Source: Planococcus citri (taxonomy: Eukaryota; Arthropoda; Insecta; Hemiptera; Pseudococcidae). Taken from it: a stretch of DNA of 64,000 nucleotides. Within the stretch, counting starts at the first letter, position 1, and each line of letters begins with the position of its first letter. A program made the position numbers and the translations under genes. Location: the NCBI RefSeq assembly GCF_950023065.1, contig NC_088681.1, positions 58,438,836 through 58,502,835 of the forward strand, given 5' to 3'. The notes under the pieces were generated by a model that was not told where the DNA came from, did no database searches, and saw only the letters and a program-made list of their open reading frames with translations. Positions 32,722-45,881 of this stretch are shown one piece after another.

Positions 32722-32774
32722 GGGGGGCTTTGGTCCACTGTGGGGGGGAGGTAGCTCGTGGGGTAGGGGCGGGG
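32722..32774 (+). other. G-run cluster, possible G-quadruplex
   Basis: Five runs of at least four G within 53 bp, including GGGGTAGGGGCGGGG at the right end. This meets the usual pattern for an intramolecular quadruplex apart from one longer loop. It stands out strongly in AT-rich surroundings. Confidence 0.55.
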
Positions 32775-32929
32775 ACTTTTAGTATGTTGTTCAGCACACC
32801 ACCCTAGACAATATTCACCAAAATAACCTTTGTTTGTAATTATGTTTGGGTCAAATTGCATATTGACTGGGCTATTGAGATATAAAAAATTATCAAAATA
32901 AAAGAACTTTGGGATCAAAACGCCTGGAG

Positions 32930-34300
32930 AAGTTGAAGATGAAAAATCTTGAAATCTTGAGAGATATTTCTTGAAATACAGAAGAAAATCTGAGATCAAT
33001 CTATGAGGTTGAAATCTGAAAATCAAAAATTTTGATACGTGTAGGTATGTAAGAAAATCTCTATACGAAGAACCTTGAGATCAAATTAAGATAAAAAATC
33101 TCAAAATCTTGAGATCCAAACAATTTGAAACCAATCTCCAGACGAAAAATCTTGAAGTGAAAAAATCTCAAAATCGAGGAACTTCAAGATCAAAAAATCT
33201 CAAAATGTAAAAAAATTCTGAATCTTGAGACAGGAAAACTTGAGATAAATCTTGAAACATCAAAATCTTGGAATCCCATAATAAAATGTCTAGATCAGAA
33301 AAGTCTTGAGAAAACAAATCTCAAAATCTAGAGACAGAAAAATTTTGAGAGGCAAATCCTATGAAAATTGAAACAAAAAAATCATAAGAAAAAATCTTGA
33401 GATGCAAGAACCCTCGAGATTAGAAATCCTCGATATGAAAAAATTCACTTATGAAGAAAATTTCAAGAATAATCTTGAGACATCAGTCTCTGAATCCCAG
33501 GAAAGTAAAATTTCGGGACAGAAATGTTGAGATGGAAATCTCAAGTTTTTTCACGTTCTGAATAGGTCTTATATATTGTAATATTGAAAATTTCGAGACA
33601 TTAAACTCTCAAAATCTGCAAAAAGAAAAAACTTGGTGAAAAATCAGCATTCAAATTTCAAAGTTTCAAGGAAAGACTTGAGATAAAAATCTGAAGATGT
33701 AAAAAATGTACAGACCTACCAAAATTTCAAAATCTTGAGAAAAAAATTTCAAATCTCAATACAAAGAAATCTCCAGTGAACATTCTCAAGACTGAGAAAA
33801 AATCTTAGGATCAAATAATTTTGATGTTGAAAAATATAAGAACTAGAAAATGCTGTAGAAAACCCTCAAAATCGGAAGTAGGCTGAGAGAAAAATTCATG
33901 CACAATTTCAAGAAATTTCAAAAACAGGGCCTGCTCAAAACTTCGAGGTGGAAATCTTGAGATGAAAATCTCAAATTTTTCACCTTCAAGATAGGCCTTT
34001 AAGATTGAGAAATTTTTAAATTGAAAATTTCGAGACGTTAAATTCTCAATAGGTATCTTAAGATGAAAGAAACTTGATGAAATAAAATTTTAAAATTTTA
34101 AGGAAAATCTTCAGATAAAAAAAAGTAAGAAACAGAGAAGTCTGTTGAGATAAGAATCTCAAGATGTGAAAAATCTACACTGAAGTCTCAAAATCTCATA
34201 ACATAAAAGTCTCGAGAAAAAATCTCCAAGGACCAAAAAACCTGCAGGTAACAAAAGATTATTGAGAGAAAAACCTTAAGATCAAAAAATTTTTATGCCA
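32930..34300. repeat. CTCAAGAT-type repeat, A-rich orientation
   Basis: Same family as 28871-29510. Blocks opening TTTCGAGAC and continuing through AAACTTG recur at about 29152, 33593 and 34026. The last two are 433 bp apart, so longer duplicated units underlie the apparent simple repeat. Confidence 0.78.
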
Positions 34301-34854
34301 AGAAATCCAAGAACTAGAAAACGTTGCGATGTGGAAAAACCTTCACAACCGAAAGTAAGAGAAAAATTCATGCACAATTTCAAAAATAGCAAAAAAGTAT
34401 GGATTTTGATAAAAATAAGTACCTCAAAAAAAAGTGAAAAATTATTTTTTAAATCTTTGGAAAATCGATTTTGAGCTATCAAAAATTAGATCAGCAGATA
34501 GGTAATTTTGAGCAAAACTTTTGAAAAAATCATATTTTTGTAATAATATAGTCGAGCATCTTAATCGAAGTTTCCTCGTCAAAATTGAAACAATTGGGCG
34601 ATGAGGGGCGAGAGAAACGCGAAATAATACTTAAATGAATGAATCAGGTCACGATTTTTTCCTTCTCTGCTGCTGACTCCAACTTGAAGTATTTTATCTA
34701 TTGATTATGCAATCACTAACAATCATAATAAATACCAGATCCTAGTACATAGAAGCAAATCGAAACCACCGAATAAAAAATTTCATATCGCGAATTTCAG
34801 CTGATTCTCTATATAGCATGTAACTGGGGTACAGCTACTCGTATTTGATTGATA
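34301..34854. other. AT-rich unique DNA
   Basis: Transition out of the CTCAAGAT-type repeat into unique sequence. No gene or element end seen. Confidence 0.5.
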
Positions 34855-35150
34855 TTTCATTTCATTTCATTTATTCGTTTAAATATTTACAAGCTCACGA
34901 TATTACAAGTCTGGCCAAGCTTTCTGGGTTATCGACCAAAAGCTCGATTTTATCTTATCCTACTTTATCCTTGGAAAAACATTAATTTATAAACTTGGCG
35001 CGCGTGGGAAATACGAAAACGTTTTTTAGTCCTTCTGTGTACTTTTCCAATACGAATATTTCCCTCTGCGTTCTCCGGTTCTAATTTTTCCATTCCCATT
35101 CTTTTGTTTGCGATTTTTTTTCCCAATGTGGTTACAAAGAGACACGACAT
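34855..35150 (-). mobile_element. Probable LINE 3' end, 5'-truncated
   Basis: Read on the minus strand, a 61-codon frame (35150-34965) rich in Lys/Arg with balanced composition ends in a stop. It is followed by about 60 bp, then AACGAATAAATGAAAT and short GAAAT repeats at 34857-34880. A coding remnant, short 3' UTR, polyadenylation-like AATAAA and a short-repeat tail make the usual signature of a 5'-truncated non-LTR retrotransposon. I cannot name the clade without comparison. It could also be the last exon of a host gene. Confidence 0.4.
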
Positions 35151-37660
35151 CTATCGCTTTTCAAGCCTGTGTATTTTGTGTCAAAAAATATATTCTGCTT
35201 TCATCAGCTTTCAGAATAGAGAAGGGAAAGAAAGAGATGAAAACACGAAAGCATCGGTTTTTTAAGACCATATCACGTTTCAAGGGAAAAAAATTAAAAT
35301 TCGTCGAAGCCCAAAAATCAATGAAGTTTTGGTTTGAGGGAGCATGTTTTTTGTCCTAAATTTCAACAAAAATCTGAAACGATTCCATCACGAGAGGATC
35401 ATAAAAATATGATGATTTCGAGACCTGCGAAAATCCTCTTCTCTGTACAATAAGTTTTTTAGGTTTTCATTTGATTAAATTTTTCAATTTACTCCTATAT
35501 TTCAGATCGAACTAACGTCTTAGAAAAAGATAATTACACTACGTGCTCGAATCGATGAATTCCATGTCGTATCATTTATCGATCAAAATTCCATCATTTG
35601 AATGATCGAGCAGTAACTATAGTGAATTGAGAATATAAATAATTGTTCGCCTATTTTCTGAGAAAAAATTCCAAAATCTTTCAACGAATGTTTCGTACAA
35701 AGTTGCCATCATTTTTCCCATTTTTTGTCAAACAAATCTTCAAAATTGAGGTTCACTTGAAAACCCTATCAAATAAGTATACTGAAATCTCCTTAGAACC
35801 ATGATCTTGTGTGAGGAGATTTCCACAAGTCTACAATTGCATTTACGCGAGCAATCCTCTCAAATAACAGTAAATCTGCACTTGTTGGTCAGAACATGAA
35901 ATGTCAAGTACTTGAAATTCTTACAATGTAATCGTATTGTTATTTTAATAACCCATATCAGGCTAATACAGCGTATTAATAATTCAACTTGTGTTCATCG
36001 CGTGCTCACTTTTCATGTAGCCTACTCGATTACATGAGCACATTGAAGATCCACTTTTGTTTTCTAATACAGGAACGTTATAGCATAAAAAGCAGCAATC
36101 CGAAGAGTCTCGATAGTGAAACCGGATATAATAATACATATTTGTACACAGCGAAACAGTTTAAATAGACATCGATATCAGTCTACAAGAGTATTATGCT
36201 GCTGTATTAGTATAGGTAGGTACATAGACTACGTAGGTATAAAATGTGGAAGCACATTATAATACACAAATACATTCACCTTGAACCTATATTATTGAAA
36301 GCTGGCCAAATTTTTCAGTCGACCTTAGATCTTAAGTAACATGGTTTTTAAACTTGCTCTTCTCACGTCAAACGTGAAATATTTTCGTTACTTAACAAAA
36401 GCGAAACATAAATAAAATAATGACCGGTGCTCTGAGCTGTATAAGATGAGTAAAATCCACAAAGTCATAGATACGAGATACTCGACGTATCTACATGACT
36501 CGGTGAAAAATTCTCTCAACCGATGTTGGCGAATAATTAATTGAGATGAGCGGACTGGACGTACGTACTTGATAAATTATCTTGGTACAAATGAAAACCT
36601 CTTTTATGTAATTCTCTCTACATCGATGTACGAATAATTGATGAGTTCAAGTATCTCCTTCATTTGCGGTCATTATAGCAAATTCAAGTTCAATATAGCT
36701 CAGACTATAGTACGTATCTACCTAAGTACCTACACATTTGAATATGAATAAAATATGCGATTTTCCCTGCAGACATTTTGAATTTTTGTACATCTATATA
36801 TAGGTACTTAACTTATACCTATCTAAGGTAAACAATCCTTATATTGATCCTAATAACCGCAACTAACGATGGTGTAAACTTCTTTTAGTGGTTTACTGTT
36901 AAAAAAATAACCGTGCAAATAGACAATATAAGTAGTTTTTGTCAATAGTTACCCAATGGGTTTCGTTTACGATGGGAAACATGATGTAATTATACCCTTG
37001 GCTTTTTATGATAGGTAGTTAGATTTTATTCAATAATTCAGATGTGTTGATATGTGTTACACCTCGTGTCAAAAATATAATATAAGTACATACATTCATT
37101 ACCTATGGTTCAAAATGTTACTTTAAATCAACTCGAATTGTATAGATTCTGTTTTTGGTACTGGCATATAATTTACTGTTATATTTTAGAAGGCAAATGT
37201 ACCTAGATACATATAGGTGCTCGAAAAGAGAACGTACTAGAGAGTATGGTTTGGGAGAAATACATCATTATAGGTATCTACTTACTCAATTGTTGAAAAA
37301 TTATACCACAGGTGACTTAATATAATGTACGGATACCTATAATAAATATGGCTGGGAATTTGTATTAGTGAAATTCAATTGATCATAATCATAAATAATA
37401 TCGAACACCGATGTCTACAATTAGGCAAGTAAAATTACCTAGATGCATAAAAAAATTTAAGAGTTGGAAACTTTTCAGTGATTTTAAAAAAAGGTTATGA
37501 AATTTAACAATTTTTTGTGTTGCAATCAGAATATGGAGGTAGGTAAAATTTCACGAGAATAATTTGAAATTTTCATTTAGATATTTTTAGATCGATTAGG
37601 TTCTCTCGATTTTTTTTTTTTGATTCTAATTAATTTGGGGAAATATATAATCGAACGATA
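35151..37660. other. Unique AT-rich DNA, no gene seen
   Basis: TAGGTAGGTAC and TACCTA words are frequent (for example 36210-36240, 36720-36840). The open frame 35108-35359 is Lys/Phe-rich with no domain. No array or mobile-element end was recognised. Confidence 0.6.
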
Positions 37661-38776
37661 AAAAAGGTGGTTAGCACGATAACCATTTGAACGATAAAAC
37701 ATGGCATAGTAACGGTAGTTTAGGTGGTAAGCACTGCATTTTTCAATCATTGAAAAAGGTTGTCAGCCCGATAATTTTCATTGATAAACACGATATTTTT
37801 CATTGAATAGCACGATATTTTTCATTGACAGAAGAAAACGCTGGCACACTGTGGGACAGATTCATTTTTGAGGGTGTCAAAAATCATATTTCAGAAATGA
37901 ATGCAAATTTGGACGTCAATCTTTTCGATACACAGGTATTTTGAGGCGCTGAATTCATTTTTGTCGTTATTTTGGTTCGAACCTCAAATGGGGGCCCCAG
38001 GAGGAGGGTACAAAGGGGTAAATATTCTGGAAAAGTCGAGTGGCAGAGTATCAATATGTACGTTTCTTGGGCTGCAGAATTCATTTTTGACGTTATTTTG
38101 GTTCTGAACCCGAAAGGGGCCCTAGAAGGGGTGCAAAGGGGTAAATTAATGAAAAAGTCGAGTAGGATATTGATACGTATGTACGTTTTTTGGGCTCCAG
38201 AATTCATTTTTGACGTTATTTTGGTTTGAAACCCAAATGGGGCCCCAGAAGGAGGGGGTGTAAAGGCCATCGAATAGGTAAAAAATAGAATTTTTCATAA
38301 TTGATTTTTCCAAGTCCAATTAGGGGAGAATCGGGACATTTCGAGAAAAAGTATTAGGCTCAGGTGAAAATTTACCGAATTTCAACTCTCCCTTGGCAGC
38401 AAAATCCATCCCATTGGGTCAAAAACATAAACGAGGTCCTACGGCGTTATCTCGTAAAGCTTCATTGAAATAGGTACCTACTAGAACACTTCATTTTTTA
38501 TTCACTCGCAAAAATCGTATACTTTTTGTCGTTCATTTATCCTTATTTATCGTGGACTTCACTTATTTATCGTTTATTCTGTCAAAAACTTCTCGTGGAA
38601 ATTGTTTATTTTTTATTGTTCTTACTATCATATATATCGTGGATACCACCTAATTTATCGTTCGTTTTTTAAGAAATCGTGCAATACATTTTTTTATTGT
38701 GACATACACTTTTTTATCGTGCAATCCTCTTTTTCATCGTGAATACTTATTTATCGTGCTAACCCCCTTTTTTAAA
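37661..38776. mobile_element. 1.1-kb element with TIRs and CACGATAA subterminal repeats
   Basis: The left end has GGTTAGCACGATAA (about 37669-37682). The right end carries the inverse, TTATCGTGCTAACC, at about 38751-38764, and both continue into an A/T run at the edge. CACGATAA/CCGATAA-like words recur inside the left 170 bp and, inverted, TTATCGTG/TCATCGTG words recur across about 38520-38760. This layout (TIRs, clustered subterminal motifs, no transposase) resembles a non-autonomous DNA transposon. I could not fix a target duplication, so the superfamily is open. Confidence 0.6.
37895..38275. repeat. ~124-bp tandem repeat, about three copies
   Basis: GAATTCATTTTT anchors at 37951, 38077 and 38200 (periods 126 and 123). 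Each unit has a GGGGCCCC-like core. Both periods are multiples of three, so a minus-strand 128-codon frame (37884-38270) reads through as a 41-42 residue repeat with a conserved TKITSKMNS motif. The array lies inside the 1.1-kb element. Confidence 0.85.
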
Positions 38777-39079
38777 GTAACGATAAATTGCACCCATTAA
38801 TTTGTAGGAAATAAAAATTCAACAAAAATTTTTCCCTCTGGAATAGTTTCCCTCCTTATACTTGCCCCTACTTCGTTCAAAGTCTTTTTCTCCACTGAAA
38901 AAAAATCTTACAGTTTCTCATTATTAGAAACTTGTGTTACCAACCTTTCAATGTTGATCGATTTTTTTTTTTTTGAAAATTGAACTTCCAGCAATCAAAA
39001 AATGAAGCATTTTTCTAAATTTTCATATCATGACTTTTCGAGAAGCAGTTTTTATCCATAGCAAAAAGTTTTATATTCC
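38777..39079. other. AT-rich spacer
   Basis: Unique AT-rich DNA between the 1.1-kb element and the next CTCAAGAT-type repeat. No feature. Confidence 0.6.
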
Positions 39080-41440
39080 GAGTTTTTTTTTCAATTTCAA
39101 AATTTTTTTCTTGAAATCTCGAGATGGAATTTCTGATTATTCGAATTTTTCAGAAAGTATCTCGAGGTTGTTTGTTTTGATGTTGAGATTTTCCTCTCGA
39201 AATTTTTCGTTTCAAGGTTTTCAAGATTTTTAGGTATGTGGCTTAAGATTTCAAAATTTGTTTAATTTTTAATCTTAAGATTCCAAGACATTTTGTCTCG
39301 AGATTTTGAAATTTCTGTCTCAAAATTCCAAGATTTTTTTGTATCTCAAAATTTTGAGATTTTAGTCCTGAGAAATTGTTTTTTTAAAGATTCTCTTAGA
39401 CATATATGTATATTGTATATTTATATATATTTTTAAAAAATCTTAATCTTCTTTTTCTTCAATATTTTATATTGAAATTTCCTGTTTGAAGATTTCAATA
39501 GCCTACTTTTTTGTCTCTAGATTATTCAAGATTTTATTGATTTTTCGTCTCAAGATTCCAAGACTTTATGTCTTAAGATTTCAAGATTTCTGTTTCAAAA
39601 TTCCAAAATTTTTATGTCTCAAGATTTTGATATGTCTGTCTCAAAATTCCAAAGTTTTTACCTCTCAAGATTTTGAGATTTTTCGTTTTTTAAGATTATT
39701 TCTTGAAAAATATTTTTCCTATCAAGATTATAACCTTATCTATCTCTAAAAATTTTGAAATTTTCTGTCTCACTAAATTTCAATATTTCTTTGTCTCGAG
39801 AGTTTGAGATTTATTTGTCTCAAAATTCTAAGATTATTGTCTCAAGATTTTGAAATTTTTTCTGCTTCTAAATTATTAGATTTTTGTGTCTCAGGATTTT
39901 GAGATTTTTCAAGTCTTGAAGTTTTCAGTTTTTTCAGGATTTTTCCTCTAAAAAATGTTCACTGTCTCAAGATTTTGAGATTTTAGTGTTTCGAAGTTTT
40001 GAGTTTTTTTTTAGGACTTTCTGTTGAAAAATTTTGTTCCTCAAGGTTACAATATTTTTTTCTTTTTTCGTCTTGAGATTGATTTTTTTTGATTTTTCAT
40101 CTCAAAATTCCTAGATTTTTGCGTCTTGAGGTTTGAGTTTTTTCAGTGATTTTTTTCTTCAAAGTTTTTTCATCTCATGGTTTATATTCCCTACCTATAT
40201 AGAAATTCTGAGTTTTTTAGTCTCAAGATTTCGATATTTTTTTGTCTCGAGATTTCAAGATTTCTGTCTTAAAATTCCAAGATTTTTGTGTCTCAGGATT
40301 TTGAGTTTTTTGAGTCTTGAGACATTGGGATTTTTGAGAATTTTCTGCCTCAAGATATCAAGATATTTTCCATCTCTAAAAGTTTTGCCATTTGAAAAAA
40401 TTTTCAATTTTTTTTGCTTCGAGATTTCTGGCAGTTTCTTTTTTCATCTCGAGGTTTAATAAGATTTTTCTTTCTCAAAACTCGGAGAATGTTTACTTCG
40501 TGATTTTGGGTTTCTCGAGTCTTGAGATTTTGAGATGTTTTGTCTAGAGATTTCAGTATTTTTATTATTTGTAGAGATTTCGAGATACGAGTATCTGTTT
40601 CTTTAGATTATTTTATCTTAAGATTAAAGATTCATTTCCAGAGACTACACGATTTCTCGTCCTAAAATTCCGAGATTTTGTTGTCTCAGAGTTTTAGAAT
40701 ATTTCTATTATATTTTATCAAAACAACGCTGAGATTTTGTGATTTTTATGTCTTGAGATTTTTGTGTTTGGATATTTCATATTTCTTTATTCAGAGATTT
40801 CAAGATGTTTTTCATCTCCAAATTTTGAAGTCATTTTTTATGAAATTGCTTTATCTACATATAACTTCTTTTCACATAAGATTTTTAGGATTCGTTTTTC
40901 GATATCTACTTCGAAAATTTGTTGTCTCGAGGTGTCTTTTGCCTCTCAAGATTTTTATTTTGAGATTTTTTTCGTCTCGAGAGTTCAAAATGCCAATATT
41001 TTTTTGTAACAAAATTTCAAGATTTTTATGCCTTGAAATTTTTAGATTTTTCGTCTCCAAATTTAGAAGGCTTTCTTGAGATTTTTCTCTTGGAATTTTC
41101 AGCTTGATTTTTTTTTTTGTCTCGAAGTCATTTTGGTCTTGAGAGATTCTTCTTCCAAGATGTTTTGACTCGAGATTTCAAGATTTCTATGGCTAACTAT
41201 CTCAAAATATCAAGATTTTTTTGTCTTGAGAATGTAAGCTTTTTTTGACGCCAAATTCAGAGGTTTTTTTGAGAATTTTCCTATCTGAAAAATCTTTTCT
41301 CAAAATTTCTATAATTTTGCCTTGATTTTGATGTCTTGAGGTCCCTTTGGTCATGAGTTTCTTCTTCCAAGATTTTTTGGTTCGATATCAAGTTTACAAT
41401 TATCTAGAAATTTCAAGATTTTAATGTCTTGAGATTTGAA
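39080..41440. repeat. CTCAAGAT-type repeat, T-rich orientation
   Basis: 2.4 kb of TCTCAAGATTTTGAGATTTTT-like words. It is more T-rich and more degenerate than the 24-30 kb blocks. Phe/Leu-rich frames such as 40678-41079 are products of this composition. Confidence 0.8.
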
Positions 41441-43557
41441 AAAAAATTGTAGGTACCTATTTCATGGTAAAAATTTTGCCAATTTGGAAAATTATAATCT
41501 ATCAAGTTTCAAAGTCATTTTATGGGAAAAAACACTTGATATATGCAGAAATTTTTTATTCTTAATTAGAAATTTGAAAGCACACATCGAAATTTCATTC
41601 GCAGAAGGGAAGACGTAGTAATCATTTTAGTGATTTTCGAAAAAAAAACCTTGAAAATTGAAAAGATAAAGGGTCAAAAATGAAGTTTTAATTAAGTACC
41701 TACTACCTATCTATTCGAATAAAAGCTCCAATTTAAAATTCACCCAACAGAAAATTTCCACAATTTTCATCATCACTCCTCTCTCTTCATCCATCTGCCC
41801 CTTTAAACAAACAAATCAATTGGCTATACGTTTACAAACCCTATCATTATACGAAGAATTTTTCATATCCTCTCCTCTTCTCTCTCTCTCGCTCTCACGA
41901 CACCAGATTTCCAAATTTTGAATATTTAATATCCGTTTAGCGAGCAATGGGCTGCTGTTGTGATTAGCTCATAACCTTGAATGAATATACACGTTGTAGC
42001 AATTTCGGAATAACTTTAAAAGCATTTAATTTGATAATTTACGCTTCAGACCCGGAAAGAAAATTATGCTGATTACATGGTTTAGGTAGAGTAGAAAATT
42101 TCACAGAAGTAACCCATTCATTACGTTCGGGTGGTCACGAATGTGTGTTAATATTTCGTGAATACGTACTTTTTTCTATTTTGGAAAAATATGTAGAGGG
42201 GGGGGGGGTTTCACCTACGTCGAGAGAAGTGAGTGCTGAATACGAAAACGACAAGTCCATTCACCCATAAACGCGTATTAGTAATTAAGAGATATATTAT
42301 GAAGTAATTTTAAAATAATAGGTTATTACCGGGCGACGCATTGGTAAACAAACGAAGGTTAAATTTGAACAGTTAAAATTTCATACAAAACTGGAAATAA
42401 TAGAATAACAGATCAAATATGTAAATTTATGGTAATAAGTCTCTATCGTCGAATACAGAACGTACGGTGGAGTATTAGAGGCGCGTCAATTAGTAATCGA
42501 GAAGCGGCTAAATTGTCGGATTTTTTTCACGCTTTTGATGGAATCGAGTTACGGAATCTTATATCATCAGGTAGCCTAATAACGTCGAACCAAAATGTTG
42601 AAAATTTGCAACCGGACTCGTTGCTACCTTGGCAAGGACAAATTTCGCACCATAGCTGAATTAAAATTCGCTCAGCAACGCGGCCAATCAGATCAGATTG
42701 AAAAAAAAGGCGAAAAAAATTTCGCATAAAAAGCGAAAGTATATGCTAAAAATATCACTTTTTCTAGATGAATTTTTTTCGCACATTCGTAACCGGATTT
42801 TAGTCAGTAGGTATTTTACGATTAAACTAGTTTTGCACTCATATTTGCGGCGCGATTGTTGTCGCGACGTAATTGTATATGTATTTTGTTTCTATTACCT
42901 ATCTATTGGTTTTACCTATTGCTGATGCTGTTGCCACTGTTGCTGCTTCTTCGTAGAGATATCTACGCGATTATAGAACTAGTTGTTTTTCTTATTATGG
43001 AGACTCGTTTATTCGCAAATATTATTGTAAAAGTTGAAATAAAAAAAATTACATTTTTAATGCTATTAAAAGATTTTATTTTTTACGAGTTTAATCATCT
43101 CGAAGATTAAAATTGGGAAGTCGTTAACATCGCAGTTATTGCACTTGTGACACTGAACTCTCTGCCAAGTATTTGTTCATTGGTTCGAGTCAGCGGGTTG
43201 GATACGATCGAGATGGAAATTTGTTTACCAGTAGAATTTTCAAACTCATGCGGTGAGCTAATAGAGTAGTACGCATACATAGCTATAATGTATACTTACC
43301 AGAAAATATGTTGATAAATTTGAAACGAAATGAAAGTCGAAATAAATTTCGGTTTAGATGAGTAAAATAGGAAAGGTGAAAGTGCGAATATGATAATAAA
43401 GATGCATTTCAATTGAAATAATAGTTCTGATAAGAATTGTGGTAGGAATCCAAAGAAGACTCGCGGGGAGGAAGAGAAAAAAGAGGAGCTGATGAAAAAG
43501 TTTTAAGCTAGATGAAAATATTTCGATAAATTTTCAAATTTTTTGAAAAAAACATCC
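41441..43557. other. Unique DNA before the large satellite
   Basis: Contains a TC-rich tract (41869-41897) and a G10 run near 42197-42206. The patch 42429-42729 has less biased composition. A 76-codon frame (42429-42659) and an overlapping 44-codon frame (42595-42729) with Arg/Lys/Gln-rich sequence both look somewhat protein-like but lack splice or domain support. A CCAAT word lies at about 42684. No gene can be called. Confidence 0.5.
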
Positions 43558-43857
43558 CAGTGTCTGTCACTACAACTGGTTTTGAGCAGTGTCTATCACA
43601 AACACAGCTTTCAAACAGTGTCTCTCACAAACACTGGTTTTAAACAGTGTCTGTCACTACCACCTGTTTTAAACAGTGTCTGTCACTACCACTGGATTTA
43701 AACAGTGTCTGTCACTACCACTGGTTTTCTACTTGGAATTGAACACTACCACTGGTTTTAAACAGTGTCTGTCACTACCACCGGTTTTGAGCAGTGTCTG
43801 CACTACCACTGATTTTGAGCAGTGTCTGTCACAAACACTGGTTCTAACCCGTGTCTG

Positions 43858-45745
43858 TTACTACCACTGGTTTTAAACAGTGCCTGTCACAAACACTGGT
43901 TTTAAACAGTGTCTGTCACAACCACTGGTTTTAAACAATGTCTGTCATTACCACTGGTTTTAAACAGTGACGTCACACACACTGGTTTCAAACTATGTCT
44001 CTCACAAACACTGGTTCTAGACAGTGTCCGTAACTTCCACCAGTTTAGAGCAGTGTCTGTCACCGCCACTGGTTTTAAGAGTGCTTATCACTACCACTTG
44101 TTTTCAGTAGTATCTGTCACCACCACTGGTTTTGAGCAGTGTCTGTTACAAACACTGGTTTTAAACAGTGTATGGCACAAACATTGGTTCTAAACAGTGG
44201 CTGTCACTACCACTGATTTTGAACAGTGTCTGTTACAAACACTGGTTTTAAACAGTGTCTGTCACTACCACTGGTTTTAAACAGTGTCTGTCACTACAAC
44301 TGGTTTTAAACTGTGTCTGTCACAAACACTGGTTTTAAACAGTTTCTGTCAATACCACTGATTTTGAGAAGTGTCTGTTACAAACACAGGTTTGAACAGT
44401 GTCTGTCACAAACACTGATTTTGAGCAGTGTCTGTTACAAACACAGGTTTAAACAGTGTCTGTCACAAACACTGATTTTAAACCGTGTCTGTCACTGCCA
44501 CTGGTCTTAGACAGTGTCTGTCACTACCACTGGTTTTGAGCAGTGTCTGTCACAAACACTGGTTTCAAACAATGTATGTCACAAACTCTGGTTCTAAACA
44601 GTGTCTGTCACTACCACTGGTTTTAGACAGTGTCTGTCACTACCACTGGTTTTAAACAGTGCCTGTCACAAACACTGGTTTCAAACAGTGTATGTCACAA
44701 ACACTGGTTCTAAACAGTGTTTGACACTAGTACTGGTTTTAAACAGTGTCTGTGACGAACACTTGTTTTGAGCAGTGTCTGTCCCTACCACTGGTTTCAA
44801 ACAGTGTCTGTCACAAACATGGGTTCTGAACAGTGTCTGTTACTATACCACTGATTTTGAGCAATGTCTGTCACAAACACTGGTTCTAAACAGCGTCTGT
44901 CACTACCACTGATTTTGAGCAGTATTCGTTACAAACACTGGTTTTAACAGTGTCTGTCACAAACACTGGTTCTAAACTGTGTCTGTCACTACCGCTGACT
45001 TTGAGCAGTGTCTGTCACCATATCACTTATTTTAAACAGTGTATACTGGCTTCATACAGTGTCTGTCACCACCACTGGTTTTGAGCAGTGTCAGTTACAA
45101 ACACTGGTTTTAAACAGTGTCTGTCACTACCACTGGATTCAAACAGTGTCTGTCACTACCACTGGTTTTGAGCAGTGTCTGTCACAAACACTGGTTTTAA
45201 ACAGTGTTTGTCACTGCCACTGGTTTTAAACAGTGTTTGTCATTTCCACTGGATTTAAGCAATGTGTGTCACTACCACTGGTTTTGAGCAGTGTCTGTCT
45301 CCATATAACTTGTTTTAAACAGTGTATACTGGTTTTAAACAGTGTCTGTCACTACCACTGATTTTGAGCAGTGTCTGTCACTACCACTGATTCTGAGCAG
45401 TGTCTGTTACAAACACTGGTTTTAAACAGTGTCCGTCATAAACACTGGTTTTAAACAGTGTCTGTCACAAACACTGGTTCTAAACAGTGGCTGTCACTAC
45501 CACTGATTTTGAGCAGTGTCTGTTACAAACACTGGTTTTAAACAGTGTCTGTCACTACCACTGGATTCAAACAGTGTCTGTCACTACCACTGGTTTTGAG
45601 CAGTGTCTGTCACTACCACTGATTTTGAGCAGTGTCTGTCACTACCACAGATTCTGAGCAGTGCCTGTTACAAACACTGGTTTTAAACAGTGTTTGTCAC
45701 TATGACTGGATTTCAACAGTGTCTGTCACTACCACTGGTTTTAAA
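43858..45745. repeat. 1,868-bp duplication unit at satellite left edge
   Basis: Landmark monomers (ACAACCACTGG, ACAATGTCTGTCATTACC, the TGACGTCA-bearing GTGACGTCACAC monomer) at 43870-43980 recur 1,868 bp later at 45738-45845. After subtracting the 263-bp MITE and its 8-bp duplication, 44313 and 46452 are also 1,868 bp apart. Confidence 0.85.
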
Positions 45746-45881
45746 CAGTGCCTGTCACAAACACTGGTTTTAAACAGTGTCTGTCACAACCACTGGTTTT
45801 AAACAATGTCTGTCATTACCACTGGTTTTAGACAGTGACGTCACACACACTGGTTTCAAACTATGTCTCTCACAAACACTG

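Noticed and set aside
39030..41079. Series of Phe/Leu/Ser-rich frames resembling membrane proteins
   Set aside because: They are translations of TTT/TCT-rich CTCAAGAT-type repeat; hydrophobicity is a composition effect.
43183..43193. GGTTCGAGTC resembling a tRNA T-arm/B box
   Set aside because: Flanking bases do not form a T-stem, and no acceptor stem or A box is found upstream.
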